Shown here: in pieces, positions 12,234-36,150 of the stretch
Layout of the letters: each line of letters opens with the position of its first letter
How positions within the stretch are numbered: position 1 is the stretch's first letter
Assembly (NCBI GenBank): GCA_009760855.2
Contig: WPIO01000008.1
Location: 5,771,501-5,835,500 of the forward strand
Origin: Cristatella mucedo
Taxonomy: Eukaryota > Bryozoa > Phylactolaemata > Cristatellidae
DNA length: 64,000 nucleotides
Direction of reading: 5' to 3'
Notes under the pieces: model-generated
The model's database searches: none
Told to the model about the DNA's origin: nothing
What the model saw: the letters and a program-made list of their open reading frames with translations, nothing else
Translations under genes and position numbers: made by a program

Positions 12234-12436
12234 TTTTGTCCATTCACGTCAATACTCTGGAGTCTTTCACTGATTTAGAACCTGAAACATTGCGGAGCAG
12301 TGCCAGTGATGCCCAGGCAAGATGAGAGGCGCTCTAGAAGAACTTTGTGATCGGTGGTATCAAAAGCTGCCGAAAGATCGAGCAAAACAAGCAGGGACAC
12401 TCTACCCATTTCTGCATTCCTAAGTAGGTCGTTGTA
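12234..12436 (-). repeat. 205-bp RT segment, original position
   Basis: Encodes MGRVSLLVLLDLSAAFDTTD in continuous frame with the upstream fingers region. It is the parental counterpart of the copy at 11,203-11,408. Confidence 0.8.
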
Positions 12437-13969
12437 CACCCTAAGCAATGCTGACTTTGTGGAGTGATTAGCTCTAAAGCCAGACTGGAACTTACTAGCA
12501 AGGTGTGAAGTTTCGATATATGAGTTCAGCTGGTCCGCCACGACCCATTTCAGTGTCTTAGATAGGAATGGTAGAAGGGAGACTGGGCGGTAGTTGCTCA
12601 AGTTCTCTTGGTCGAGTGTCTCTTTCTTGAGAAGTGGCCTGACTACAGCTTTTTTGAAAGGTGCCGGGACATGACCTGAGGCTAATGACATATTAATGAT
12701 GTTAGTTATGCATGGCAGCAGCAGATCAATGCAACGTAGGGGCAGGACAGTGGGAATAGGGTCCAGAGGACTTGTTGTCTTCTTTGATTGAGATACGAAC
12801 TTCAGGACTAGATTACTAGTGACCTGCTTAAATGAAGACATTGAGGTGCAGCCAGAATCGTGGTACACGATTCTAGTGGGGCTTTTTTCATCGCAGGGAT
12901 GGACTCCCTGATCTTGTCTATCTTCTGCACAAAGAATTGAGACAAGCGATCGGCTAGATCATCACAAAGATCATCAGGTAAGGAGCTAATCTGGGAGTGG
13001 TTGAGGAGACGGTTGATCGTAGACATCAGCATTTTTTGATTGTGCATCTGTGATTCAACAATGTTTCTATAGAAGCTAGACTTAGCCTTCTCTTGGATTG
13101 ATTGGTACGACCTACCGTAGTCTTCCTATGCCTGTCGATGGACAGTCAGTCCTGATCTTTTGTATGCTTTTTCAAGCTTGCGCTTAGTAGACCTTGCTAG
13201 TTGAATATCTGTGGTAAACCATAGGCCGTCTGGGCGAGGGTGCACAGTACGCTTTGTCAGAGGTGCAAACTCGTCGAGCGTGTCAGCTAATGTCGTATTG
13301 CACCTATCTACCAATGATGACAGATCGGAGGGAGGACTAAGCAGCAGAGGTGAAACAGATATTCTCGCACGGGCAGCATCGATGTCAGGGGTCATGAGGT
13401 TTCGCGATTCACAGGTTATTTTAGAGGAGGAGGTGGGCACACACTGACTGTAGATTAAATGAGATCTGCATGTGGTCAGATAAGCAGGATTTGGTAATAA
13501 GTGGTGATAACAAAGAGCAGTTGTATGAGAAAATCTGGTTGAGTGTGTGTGGCTCTTGATGTGAGTAGGGCCATGTACATGAGCCACCAGAGACAATGAG
13601 TCAGTCAGTGCACAAAATTCGGTGCTGAAAGCGTCAGATAAGTTATCAAAGTGAACATTGAAATCACCCATAACGAGGAAGGATCGATTTCTTGCACACA
13701 GAATTGAAATGAGATCGGAGAAATCTGAGAGAAAGGAGGATTGGGTACCTGGTGGGCTGCCACCATCGGTAGCTTGTTTTCCGATGAGACCAAGACATTT
13801 GATTCAAATGACTGCTTCGAGGGTACTGCAAATGGCTTGAAGTTGAATTTCGAGCACACGATAATAGCAAATCCACCTCCAGTTTTGATTGATCTAAGGG
13901 TGTGAAAGAACGAGAAACCAGATGGGGTAGCATCTTTAATTGTCGGGCAGTTTATCGATTTTAGGTTAA

Positions 13970-14590
13970 CTTTTATTATGCTGTTCTAAATGTGGTAGCA
14001 GAATCTCCAACAGAAAGGTTCAATCAGATTCAACAACAATGCATAGTGTTTGGGTTCCTGTTTAATATATTCAAGATTTCCGACATACCCACAGAGGATA
14101 TTCTTAGTGAGTGCACGTCTCTGGAGGAGTCTCTTAATCATGGAGACCACAAGGATTTAGATGGAGAGGGACTGTATAATGAGCTGCAAGCCATTGCCAG
14201 GAGGCTTCCCAAGATTATGAATCCCCAAGAGGTCTTGCAATTTCTGTTGCAGCATAAGCGGATAGAAAATTTCCTCAATCTTTCAATGGCATTCATAATT
14301 ATTTGATCTTACCGATTTCAGTGGCAGCGGAGAAAGAAGTTTTTCAAAATTAAAAACTTGTAAAAAATTATTTTCGTTCAAAAATGTGCCAAGAAAGACT
14401 AGTTGGCCTGGCAACGATTTCTATTGAATCACATTTAGCATCTTCACTTGACATTAAAGAAATGGTGTGCGAGTTTGCCAAGAAAAACGCAAGCAAAGCC
14501 GGGTCTCAAGCACATATTTTAACAATGTATGTATTGCTAAAGCCACACATGTGGTTTATGCATGTTTGTGTCTCTATGATACTATAAAGA
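13970..14590 (+). pseudogene. hAT transposase fossil, segment 4 (C-terminal dimerisation domain)
   Basis: Resumes after the LINE target-site duplication with VVAESPTERFNQIQQQ, FGFLFNIFKISDIPTEDIL, LNHGDHKDLDGEGLYNEL and RRLPKIMNPQEVLQFL. After a frameshift it gives ISVAAERSFSKLK (the hallmark hAT dimerisation motif VxVASxERSFSKLKLIK) and CQERLVGLATISIESHLAS. The end MVCEFAKKNASKAG matches the C-terminus of ZMYM/ZNF862-like transposases. Two frameshifts are visible. No terminal inverted repeats of the original element could be recognised. Confidence 0.87.
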
Positions 14591-14900
14591 TTAAACTTTG
14601 TAAATTGAATTTTATGTCATGATGGGCGGGTAGGGATGTCGTGGATGAGTAGGTGCGGGACGCCGGATATCCGATCTCGCCTAGTGTACCAAAATGCCTT
14701 GCACCGGCCTTGTTACCGACCGCACAGGAAGAAAAATTCACACGGACGAAAAAACTCTTTTAGGGATATGTGAATTTTAGCTTCTTTTTTACCACATCAA
14801 ATAAAGAGATTTCATGATTTCAGCCTGTAGTGAGTTCAATGATTTGGGAGCGTAGGAGAAGGTGGACAAGTATCCAAAGGATTTAAGGTCGGTTACAAAA
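14591..14900. other. no recognisable feature
   Basis: Intergenic sequence between the hAT fossil and a SINE. No open frame or repeat family seen. Confidence 0.4.
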
Positions 14901-15062
14901 TATTAGCTGATTTAACAGCGTCAATTGTGTGGCAAAAGAAGATACTTAACGGCTTTCACCACCGCTTGCAGTTGACAATAAATAATTGCCCACTCCAGGA
15001 TTCGAACCCAAGACCTCGGCCGTGAAGAGCGAGCACCTTACTTCCTGGTCTATCACGACCCA
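14901..15062 (-). mobile_element. tRNA-derived SINE, family A
   Basis: Nearly colinear with 124-280: on the minus strand, box B is GGGTTCGAATCC and the 3' body ends in AAATCAGCTAATAT. The 5' head includes TAGACCAGGAAGTAAGGTGC as box A. Confidence 0.78.
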
Positions 15063-15440
15063 CAAAATAGCCTTTAAATTTCCTGCGAACCGGATACGAG
15101 CCGGTGATCTAAGGATATCAGTAATCACTCAAAGTCCGCAATACTCTCACAACACCCGCCTAAACCTTAAACCCGTTGTATGCTTCCAAATGTATTCCCG
15201 TTCCTTGTACTACTCCTCAAGTATTTTGCAATCAGCTTGGGCCTTTAGCTCGGACACGCCCTCCGAAAGTCTGGGACACGCTTCTTGCTTTTGTGACCGC
15301 TTACATTGACCGCTTGCATCCTTTAGGTCTCAGCTAAAGACGTATATTTTTCTCTCAGCAGTCCGTGCGCTCCAGGTCAACTTCAATATAGTTTGCAAGC
15401 TTACCTTTGTAGTATTCATTGCATATTTCTAAGTATTAAT
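15063..15440. other. no recognisable feature
   Basis: Short spacer between SINE A and a GTAT microsatellite. Its open frames look random. Confidence 0.35.
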
Positions 15441-15477
15441 GTATGTGTGTATGTATGTATGTATGTATATATGTATG

Positions 15478-15511
<34 letters not shown>

Positions 15512-15515
15512 TGTA
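15441..15515. repeat. (ATGT)n microsatellite
   Basis: About 18 tetranucleotide units with a few TATA variants, followed directly by a LINE tail that ends in (ATT)n and a second short GTAT/GGAT tract at 15,605-15,650. Confidence 0.9.
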
Positions 15516-15604
15516 TTTCCCTTTGCAGCAAATGTAAAGCGCCTAGACAGAGATTGAGTTCTCTGAGGGCACTTTATCAAGTGCATTATTATTATTATTA
15601 TTAT
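15516..15604 (+). mobile_element. LINE family 1 tail
   Basis: Contains TTTGCAGCAAATGTAAAGCG, AGAGATTGAGTTCTCTGAGG and a (ATT)n end, the standard 3' terminus of the family. Confidence 0.82.
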
Positions 15605-15675
15605 GTGTGTGTATGTATGTACGTATGGATTGATGGATGAATGGATGAATGCACGTATCTTTGTTCGTGACTCTG

Positions 15676-15812
15676 GTTTGGTCTAGCGGTTAAGGTGCTC
15701 GCCCCGACCAAGGTCTGACTGAAGTCGTGGGCTCGAGCCCCGAGGCACATGTGAAGCGCCTGAATAGAGATTAAGTTCTCTTGGGGCGCTATATAAATGA
15801 ATTATATTTTTT
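15676..15812 (+). mobile_element. tRNA-derived SINE, family B (LINE-tailed)
   Basis: Head TTTGGTCTAGCGGTTAAGG carries box A and GGGCTCGAGCCCC carries box B. The 3' half, AAGCGCCTGAATAGAGATTA then GTTCTCTTGGGGCGCTATAT, closely resembles the tail of LINE family 1. Other copies lie at 16.09, 36.00 and 54.15 kb (plus) and at 27.17 and 54.42 kb (minus). Confidence 0.85.
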
Positions 15813-15825
15813 ATATTTTTTCTAT

Positions 15826-15945
15826 AAAGCCACAAGAATAAGTGGGTGCTACGCATGGGAGTTTTCTATGGCAAACTCAAAGGTTGAGCAGCTTTCGATA
15901 TGCATGCAGTAGCCAACCGAATCCTTCTCGTGGTTCTAATAGCCA
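15826..15945 (-). mobile_element. LINE family 2, 3' fragment
   Basis: Matches in reverse the 3' end seen at 16.8-16.95 kb: the AAAGCCACAAGAATA and GGAGAGTTTT-like words, then the GCAGTAGCCAACCGA block. Diverged. Confidence 0.55.
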
Positions 15946-16090
15946 GCTATCCTGCGTGTCTTTGTTTGTGCTCGTGTACGCTTTGCATCGAAAAGGATGA
16001 TACCTTGTTTTTTGTTAAAGCTTAGTCTTCTCTTATAAAAAATTTCAAAGCGTCGGATTTTTTAGATTTAATTCACAGGAGCTGAGTTTA

Positions 16091-16235
16091 TTTGGTCTAG
16101 CGGTTAAGGTGCTCGCCCCGACCAAGGTCTGACTGAGGTCGTAGGCTCGAGCCCCGAGACATATGTGAAGCGCCTGAATAGAGATTAAGTTATCTTGGGG
16201 CGCTACATAAATGAATTTTATTTATTTATTTACAG
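16091..16235 (+). mobile_element. tRNA-derived SINE, family B
   Basis: Almost identical to the copy at 15,676 through head, box A, box B and LINE-like tail, ending in an ATTT repeat. Two copies lie only about 415 bp apart in the same orientation. Confidence 0.85.
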
Positions 16236-16249
16236 GACGCTGTAGACAC

Positions 16250-16955
16250 CTCTCCACTTAAACTGCTCTTTCCCGTGTAACCAACGGCATCTTAGTTCTG
16301 TCTCGGCTTGATTGGTGTAATCCCCTTCTGGCTGGGCTACCAAAGGAAGCAACTAGGCCACTGCAGCTGACTATGAATATGGCTGCAAGGTTAGTTTTCA
16401 AGTCCCAGAGGTTTGATCACGTGCCTCCTTTGCTAAAAATAGCTAAGATGGCTGCCGGTTGATCAACGGATGCAGAGCGAAGTTCTTACGCTGACCCATA
16501 AGGCCCGCCACAGCTTGGCTTCTCCAATACCTATCTGAACTGCTGCACTAGTTTCAGACTCTTCGTGCCCTCAGGTTCTGTATGGACAATAAATTAGCTG
16601 TCCCATTACTCCGCTTAAAGACCGTTGGCGATAGAAGCTTTAGCTCTGCAGGTCCTAGACTGTGGAATTCGCTTCCACAATTCTTACGCAACGACAACTA
16701 CTACTACCGACTATGGCTCATCCTTTTCAGCGGTCCTGAGCTGCTACTTCTATGATACTCACTACCTCAACTGCTCTCCTGACTCTGCCATGCTTCCCAC
16801 TTTCTCTTGGTTGCGTAAGACGAAGTCTGTTGTCTACCGCATGCGTACCGAAAGCCGCTTAAGCTGCGAGTGCGCTATACAAAACTCTCCTGCGTAACAC
16901 CCAATTAGTCTTTATGACTTTGTGGAGTTACAGACGGAGATACATACATACATAC
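16250..16955 (+). mobile_element. LINE family 2, C-terminal RT region and 3' UTR
   Basis: Degenerate reading gives RLDWCNPLLAGLPKEATRPL, MAARLVFKSQRFDHVPPLL, WLPVDQRMQSEVLTLTHKA and SSAGPRLWNS-like sequence. This is the C-terminal domain of an L2/CR1-clade non-LTR retrotransposon distinct from family 1. Its tail is CTTTATGACTTTGTGGAGTT followed by ACAGACGGAGATACATAC. Reverse copies occur at 23.33, 48.23 and 52.39 kb. Confidence 0.75.
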
Positions 16956-16964
16956 ATCTTATGC

Positions 16965-17935
16965 AGCATCGTTGTCGGGAATGTTGCTGTTTTGGTCCTG
17001 CTAGATCTATCAGCTACCTTGGACACTATTGATCCCAGTATCCGATTTGAACAATTGAAAACAACGATCTATCTGGCAGTCGAGGCACTGGCGTGGCTCG
17101 ACGACCGTACTTGTCCGATTTTGTTCAATCCATGCCCGCGGAGGTCAAGTCTTACCCACCAGAACAGTCACCGATCAATCACAGTCCTACAAGGGTCTGA
17201 TCTCGGCTCATTGCTGGTCTCCATTTATATTGAGCCTCTCGGAACAGTGACTCTGGCCCAATAAATCGGCCATCACTGCTTTGCTGACGATACTCAGCTG
17301 TGCTTCTCGTTTGAGCATTCGAATGTGCTTCGGCGACTGACATAGTGAATGTTTGCTTGCAGATATGCGACTCTGAATGTCTGCAAATTTCATTAAACTA
17401 ATGACGATAAACTGAACTGCTACTCACAGGATACCCCAAGCTTGCGGCTGGACTAGAAGACTTTGCTCTTCAAATAGGTGATGCTGTTGTGCGACCGTCA
17501 CCATGAACTCGGAATTTTGGTGTCCTTGTAGACAACTACCTCAATTTTGAAAAAATTTCAGTGAACTACCTCGACGGCTAACCCTCACGTCCGATCCTCA
17601 TCAAAGATTAGGGACTGTCTATTGCGGTGGCTTGCGAAGAATTTAACTAGCTCCTTGGTATTGCCTGGGCTGGATTATTGCAATTTCATTTTGACTTGGC
17701 TAGCGAAAAAGCCATTAGGCCACTGCAGCTAGTGATAAATATGGCTGCAGGGCTATTCAAAAGCCCAGAGGTATAGCCAGGTATCAACATTTCTGAAGGA
17801 CCTGCTCTGGATCCCGGTTGATAAACGTAGACAGAGTTAAGTTCTTACGGTGACCAAAAAGACCTGCTCTTGGCATGGCTCTTTCATATCTTGCTGATCT
17901 TGCTAATACGGCGTCGTTTGTTCATAAAGCAACGT
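16965..17935 (+). mobile_element. LINE family 2, degenerate reverse transcriptase fragment
   Basis: LVLLDLSATLDTIDPSI is RT motif A and HHCFADDTQLCFS near 17,275 is the catalytic motif C. C-terminal blocks follow, including the PLRPLQLVINMAAG-like segment near 17,720. Frameshifts and stops are many. The fragment may be an older second copy placed directly after the 3' end at 16.95 kb. Confidence 0.72.
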
Positions 17936-20005
17936 AATGTTCTCGATGGGCACAATGCTCATAGCAGACTGTTCAACATGGTCGCCAGCGTAAGTTCATT
18001 CTTGCCCTCCACCCGTGCCGCAAGAAAACGCACGTCTGCCTTGACACCGGCGCCGACGAGCATGTGGAGTTCCCATACCAGCTACTTCCAGCGGAATGTA
18101 GGAGTTCAGCTGCTGTGCAAATCCGACGGTAACTTTATCGGTCGGTGACAAGCTGCCCTGCACAAGGGCCCTGCCCGGTGACAAGCTGCCTTGGAGAGCT
18201 GAGTGACATGGGCCGGCGCGCTCCTCAAACCGGCCGTTTTGCCTACCAGCCTCACTGTGGTGGCGATAGATATACAAGGTGTAGATAGACTTATTTTGAT
18301 CAAAACTGGCTGTGTTTGTCATGCTAAGCCGTTTTCATTCATTCACTCACATGTCGTAAAAATGTCACAGATAGGCTAATAGTGACCCTATCAACGTAAA
18401 ACTTGAAATAAGCGCTCAGGAGTATGTGCTTTAAAGTTGTATGATGACAAACTTAGTAACACATTCTTGTTCGTCATCACCTACATGCGTTTACTGCGTA
18501 AGTTGGCCTCTCTGAGCGCATTCCCAACAGTGGTACTTTGTACCTCATCAATTTTACAGCTTCGCCAATACCCAGCCGATAGACGTGAAATTTGGTGTAT
18601 ATGTGGGGCTTGTCCGCGTCTATGTTTTTCCTCTGTACATCTCGGCATTGTGGGTCTGTATGCATACGATGTGCCTGTCACAAAATGTCCTTAAACTGTG
18701 ATCGGGATGACAGTCAACAGCTTGAGATGTCAAATATTTTTTAATATTTTGTTTGTGGTGTGGAAAGCATAGAACCAAGTGTTCAGCATCTGTTAAGGGA
18801 TTTTTGATAGTTTTAAAGTGACTGGTATGGAATTTTATGATTTAATGATTAAGCCATATCTGCCTGAGCCTCAGTGCTACACGTGACCTTGACTTGTATA
18901 GGTCATCAGTAAGTCAACACGGCAGCTATGTTACATCAAACGACAGCTTATGTTACCATTGTCCTTTGTGCCAATTTTCACGCCATTTTTTATTGGCCTT
19001 TGTAAAATATCAATAAATGTGCTCTTGGGGGTTAATCCCATTTGGTGGGGCACATAACTCTCACTACGGATGGACGTACCCCATTCGGGCTCCGCGACCC
19101 CGCCACTCCCCGGAAATTCACTTCTTGAGCTCTTCAAGTCACTTCCTGGCTGCGTGTTTTTAAAATTAGAACCAGACTTGCCATTTAACGTTGCCTACTG
19201 AGACGGTGCTTTCGGCCAAGTTCCGCCAAGATGACCCGTTTTTCTTCGCTCTCGCCTTTCGTTTCGCTCGGCTTGCGTCAGTGCATTTTCATTGTGTCAT
19301 GAACGCGTCCACATTGCTTAGCAGTCAACGCGCGTTCACTTCATTTAAACAAGGTGTGATATTCCTTATTATGAGGCAAATAATGTGCCTCGGAATAATA
19401 GCGAGGCAACTCGTGTGCCTCGACATCCAGAGGTGAGATGTCACTTGTCTCGTTAGGCACTGCGGCTCTAGGCAAATCCCAGTCCTCGCTCATTCCTCGC
19501 CGCTCACCCAGACACCGGCGGCACTGCGCCGCTATCCACACAAGCAGCGTACGCACGCACGCACAGCGTCGCGCGTGCTCGCACGACTGACGCTCCGCAT
19601 TCGATATTCAGCCGCCGGCGCGACGGCGACGTACGTGGCGGAAGCGCGGAAGGCAGCCCTGCACACCACGAGGGCTCGCAACGAGAACAATTTTTTCGCC
19701 TAGCGAGGCCCCCTCTGTCTCTGTATCCGTCTCTGTCTCTGTGTTTCTATGTTTCTGTGTGTCTGTCTCTGTGTTTCTGTGTCTCTGTGTCTCGGCGGGC
19801 GTGAGCGCTCCTACTTCTCTCTCTCTCTCTCTCCCTCTCTGCACGCCGAACGAGCTGCCTTAGAAAGCAGAGAGCTAGTAAGGCTTCCAGCGATCGCTTC
19901 CCATCGAATTTCCCATCGCTTGCCTCGTGTGCGTGCACCTGCTTATGCTATCTATGCCTGCTGCTTGCCGATGCTACCGCCAGATATTCGGTAATACTTT
20001 CTATA
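17936..20005. other. no recognisable gene; CT-rich and GTCTCT tracts
   Basis: Short direct repeats (GGTGACAAGCTGCC at about 18,145 and 18,177) and a GTCTCTGT-rich run at about 19,710-19,795 followed by CTCTCT at 19,815 are visible. A TTATTCCGAGGCAC-type motif near 19,370-19,440 recurs as AGGCAACTCGTGTGCCTC. No frame has a known domain. Confidence 0.4.
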
Positions 20006-20098
20006 CACCATCTGCAAAGTGCCTAGAAAGAGATTCAGCTCTCTGATGGGCCTATACAAATTTATTGTTATTATTATTATTTTTGTTATTATTATTCT
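20006..20098 (+). mobile_element. LINE family 1 tail
   Basis: CTGCAAAGTGCCTAGAAAGA and GATTCAGCTCTCTG precede a TTATTATTATT end. Diverged from the other copies in GGGCCTATACAAATTTATTG. Confidence 0.75.
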
Positions 20099-20914
20099 TA
20101 ACCTCTGTGCTGTCCGCAGAGTGGAAGGCCAAACCGCAGCGCGTGCAGATTTTCTAGCGAGTCGATCTTTCTGAGGCAGCCAGACGTAAATCACTCGCGA
20201 GATCTCGCGCCTGCACGGCGTTCGTCGATTGATGCGCCGCAGTCCGCGCGAAGCCTGCACCCAGGTTAGCGGACGCTCATCGGCGCTGCCGCTGAAGGAG
20301 ACGCGAACGCGCGATGCGATGCGGTGCGGAGCGCTCGCTCGCTCGCTCACGACGCGAGCGAGCCCACAGCGCGCCGGCATCTCGTAGGCGGCATCTGCGC
20401 GTTCCGTTGCAGCGAATCTTTTCCTCGCGCCGTAGCGTGAATCTGCGATCGTCCGTCGACATATCTTTTCGCTCGCTGGCCGCTCTCGCTGTCTCCGGTC
20501 GCGTCTTGCGGCCGATTGTTCGAAAGCAGAATGCCTCGCGCGGCGGCGGCGGCGGCGCTCGCATAGAGCTACGCGCAGGGGGCGGGGGCCAGGCGGGTCA
20601 ATCCTCCGCAGAGGCAGGAGACAAGTTGCGGCCGGGCCGGCCGGCCGTCCTCTCACTCTGCGCAAGCGGCATCGCCGAGACGCGGCGGCGGCCGCCTCGC
20701 GCGACCGCCGCTCTGGTTCGCACCGCGCGAGGGACCGCAGGGACAAGCGCCCGTCCCGACGGGCCGAAGCGCGGCAGCCGGCGGAGCGGGGCGGAACGGC
20801 GCGAGGCATTTCCCCACTGTTTCCAATAAGCGAGGGCTGTTCGATTCGGAGCGAGCGTCCTTGACCGGCTAACCCCGCCGAATAGACCCGCCGACGTAGC
20901 GTCCGCCTCCGGTG

Positions 20915-20921
20915 TATATAG
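20915..20921 (+). promoter_or_regulatory. TATA-like box of the collagen gene
   Basis: TATATAG stands alone in a CpG-rich stretch about 190 bp before the collagen start codon. A transcription start about 30 bp downstream would give a ~160-bp 5' UTR. The whole 20.2-21.5 kb zone is CpG-island-like. Confidence 0.45.
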
Positions 20922-21103
20922 CTCGCGTTCGGCTCTCGCTCGCGCTGTCTAGCCGAGGCTGCGCCAGCTGAAGGTGCGAGCGGAGACAGCAGCAGCCGCC
21001 GCCGCCGTCGCCGTCGTCGTCGCCGTCTCCGCAGCAGCGCCGCCTCGAGGCAGCCGCGCTAACAGGGAGGCGGTGCCACCGCTCCGCTCCGCTGGCTCGC
21101 GTC

Positions 21104-34981
<13,878 letters not shown>

Positions 34982-35504
34982 ACCGTCGGGAACCGCGAGC
35001 GGCGCTCGCTCTCTCTCTCTCGCGAGCGCGCGACCGCGCGCGTTTGAGCGCGCGCGAAGCGGACGCGACGGAGAATGACTCTGCCGCCGCCGCCGCTGCC
35101 CCGCAATCGACGGCAGCGGCGGCGGCGGCGTCGTCGCAATCCGCGGGCAAAAGGGAAAGAGAGAGCAGGAGGATGTGGAGGAGGAGTATGAGGACAGTCA
35201 CCCTCACGGCGTCGTTCTTTCGTATGGTGATTCAACCTGCGGCCTACATGGGGTGCTGCCTCCGGAGAAGACCGGTTCGCGCGCGGCTCGCGCGCGCGTC
35301 CAAGCTGACCCGACTACCAGCATGTGTTCATCTCGCAGTAGACGTCGTTTCTCTCGCGCATGCGCGAGCTCGAGTAAAGTACGTACGTGCATATCAGCTT
35401 TAGCTTCGTATTCTTCTTCTTCTCTGTACTGCGGGCTGCGGCCAAAACATTTTTTTCCTTACGCGTCGGCAGAGGCCGAGCGATGAGTGCGCGCGGTGAC
35501 GTAC

Positions 35505-35510
35505 AATAAA
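35505..35510 (+). terminator. candidate poly(A) signal of the collagen gene
   Basis: AATAAA about 524 bp after the stop codon, the first canonical hexamer downstream on the plus strand that I see. Confidence 0.5.
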
Positions 35511-35904
35511 AGTTCGGCTCGGCAGCCGCAGAGCGGCGCGCGCAGAAAAACGCTCACCGCCACCGCCACCGCTGGCGGTCGACTCTTACGACCGCCACCT
35601 GCCGGCGCGCTGCGAAGCAGCACGAATTTTTCGCATGAGCACTCGCGAGTCGACTGCTCCACCGTCCATCTGACCGCCGTTTCGCGAAAGCGCAGCAGCG
35701 TCGGTAGAAGCGACGGCCGGAGGTCGAAGGTCGCACGTCGAGCGAACGAAGACCAAAGGTCGCCGCACGTCGAGCGTCGTCGCGCGCGCGGTGCATTAAG
35801 GCTGCCGGAAACGTGGTCGGAAAGCGTCGCCGCCTAGCCAAAAGGCCGTCGGTGTGACGCATCGTTAGCTACCTGCGGCGAACGTCATTCGTGCTACTCT
35901 CGAG
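35511..35904. other. no recognisable feature
   Basis: CpG-rich sequence after the collagen poly(A) signal. Short repeats of GTCGAAGGTCGCACGTCGAG type near 35,725-35,775. No gene seen. Confidence 0.35.
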
Positions 35905-35985
35905 GGCCGCTCGTTGGCCTAGTGATTGGCGTCGTGGATTCTGGACACCGGCGTACCGGGTTCGAATTCTGGCGGTGATAGGTAA
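35905..35985 (+). mobile_element. tRNA-like pol III promoter fragment (third SINE head or tRNA pseudogene)
   Basis: Box A TTGGCCTAGTGATTGG and box B GGGTTCGAATTC at tRNA-like spacing, with a T-arm stem CCGGG/TCTGG. The acceptor arms do not pair, so it is not a functional tRNA. It differs from SINE A and B heads and lies 18 bp before a SINE B. Confidence 0.55.
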
Positions 35986-36002
35986 AGCTTAAGTGCCGAG
36001 CT

Positions 36003-36150
36003 GGTTTGGTCCAGCGGTTAAGGTGCTCGCTCCGACCACGGTCTGGCTGAGGTCGTGGACTCGAGCCCGGAGGCATGTGAAGCGCCTGATCAGAGATTAA
36101 GTTCTCTTGGGCGCTATACAAATGCATTATATAATTATATTTAAAGTCGC
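36003..36150 (+). mobile_element. tRNA-derived SINE, family B
   Basis: TTTGGTCCAGCGGTTAAGG (box A), GTGGACTCGAGCCC (box B), GTGAAGCGCCTGATCAGAGA and GGGCGCTATACAAATGCATT tail. Confidence 0.85.

Larger units (their letters stand above)
10758..13962 (-). mobile_element. L2/CR1-like LINE (family 1), longest copy, 5'-truncated, rearranged
   Basis: Read on the minus strand from 13,962. The apurinic-type endonuclease C-terminal two thirds come first (TGGGFAIIVCSKFNFKPF, then MGDFNVHFDNLSDAFSTEF, then THIKSHT). RT fingers and palm follow at about 13,050-12,270 (VVRPLLKKETL, NYRPVSLLPFLSKTLK, FQSGFRANHSTKSALL, LLDLSAAFDTTDH), then the catalytic FYADDTQLY at about 12,065, then the thumb/C-terminal region to 11,390 and the 3' tail ending in (ATT)n. 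AGGTTAA occurs at both edges (10,751-10,757 and 13,963-13,969), a 7-bp target-site duplication. The ORF is broken by frameshifts, by a (GA)n tract between RT motifs and by a duplicated internal segment. ORF1 and the endonuclease N-terminus are absent. Confidence 0.9.

Noticed and set aside
35905-35985. Functional tRNA gene
   Set aside because: Boxes A and B are present but the acceptor stem does not pair. It is a SINE or pseudogene head.
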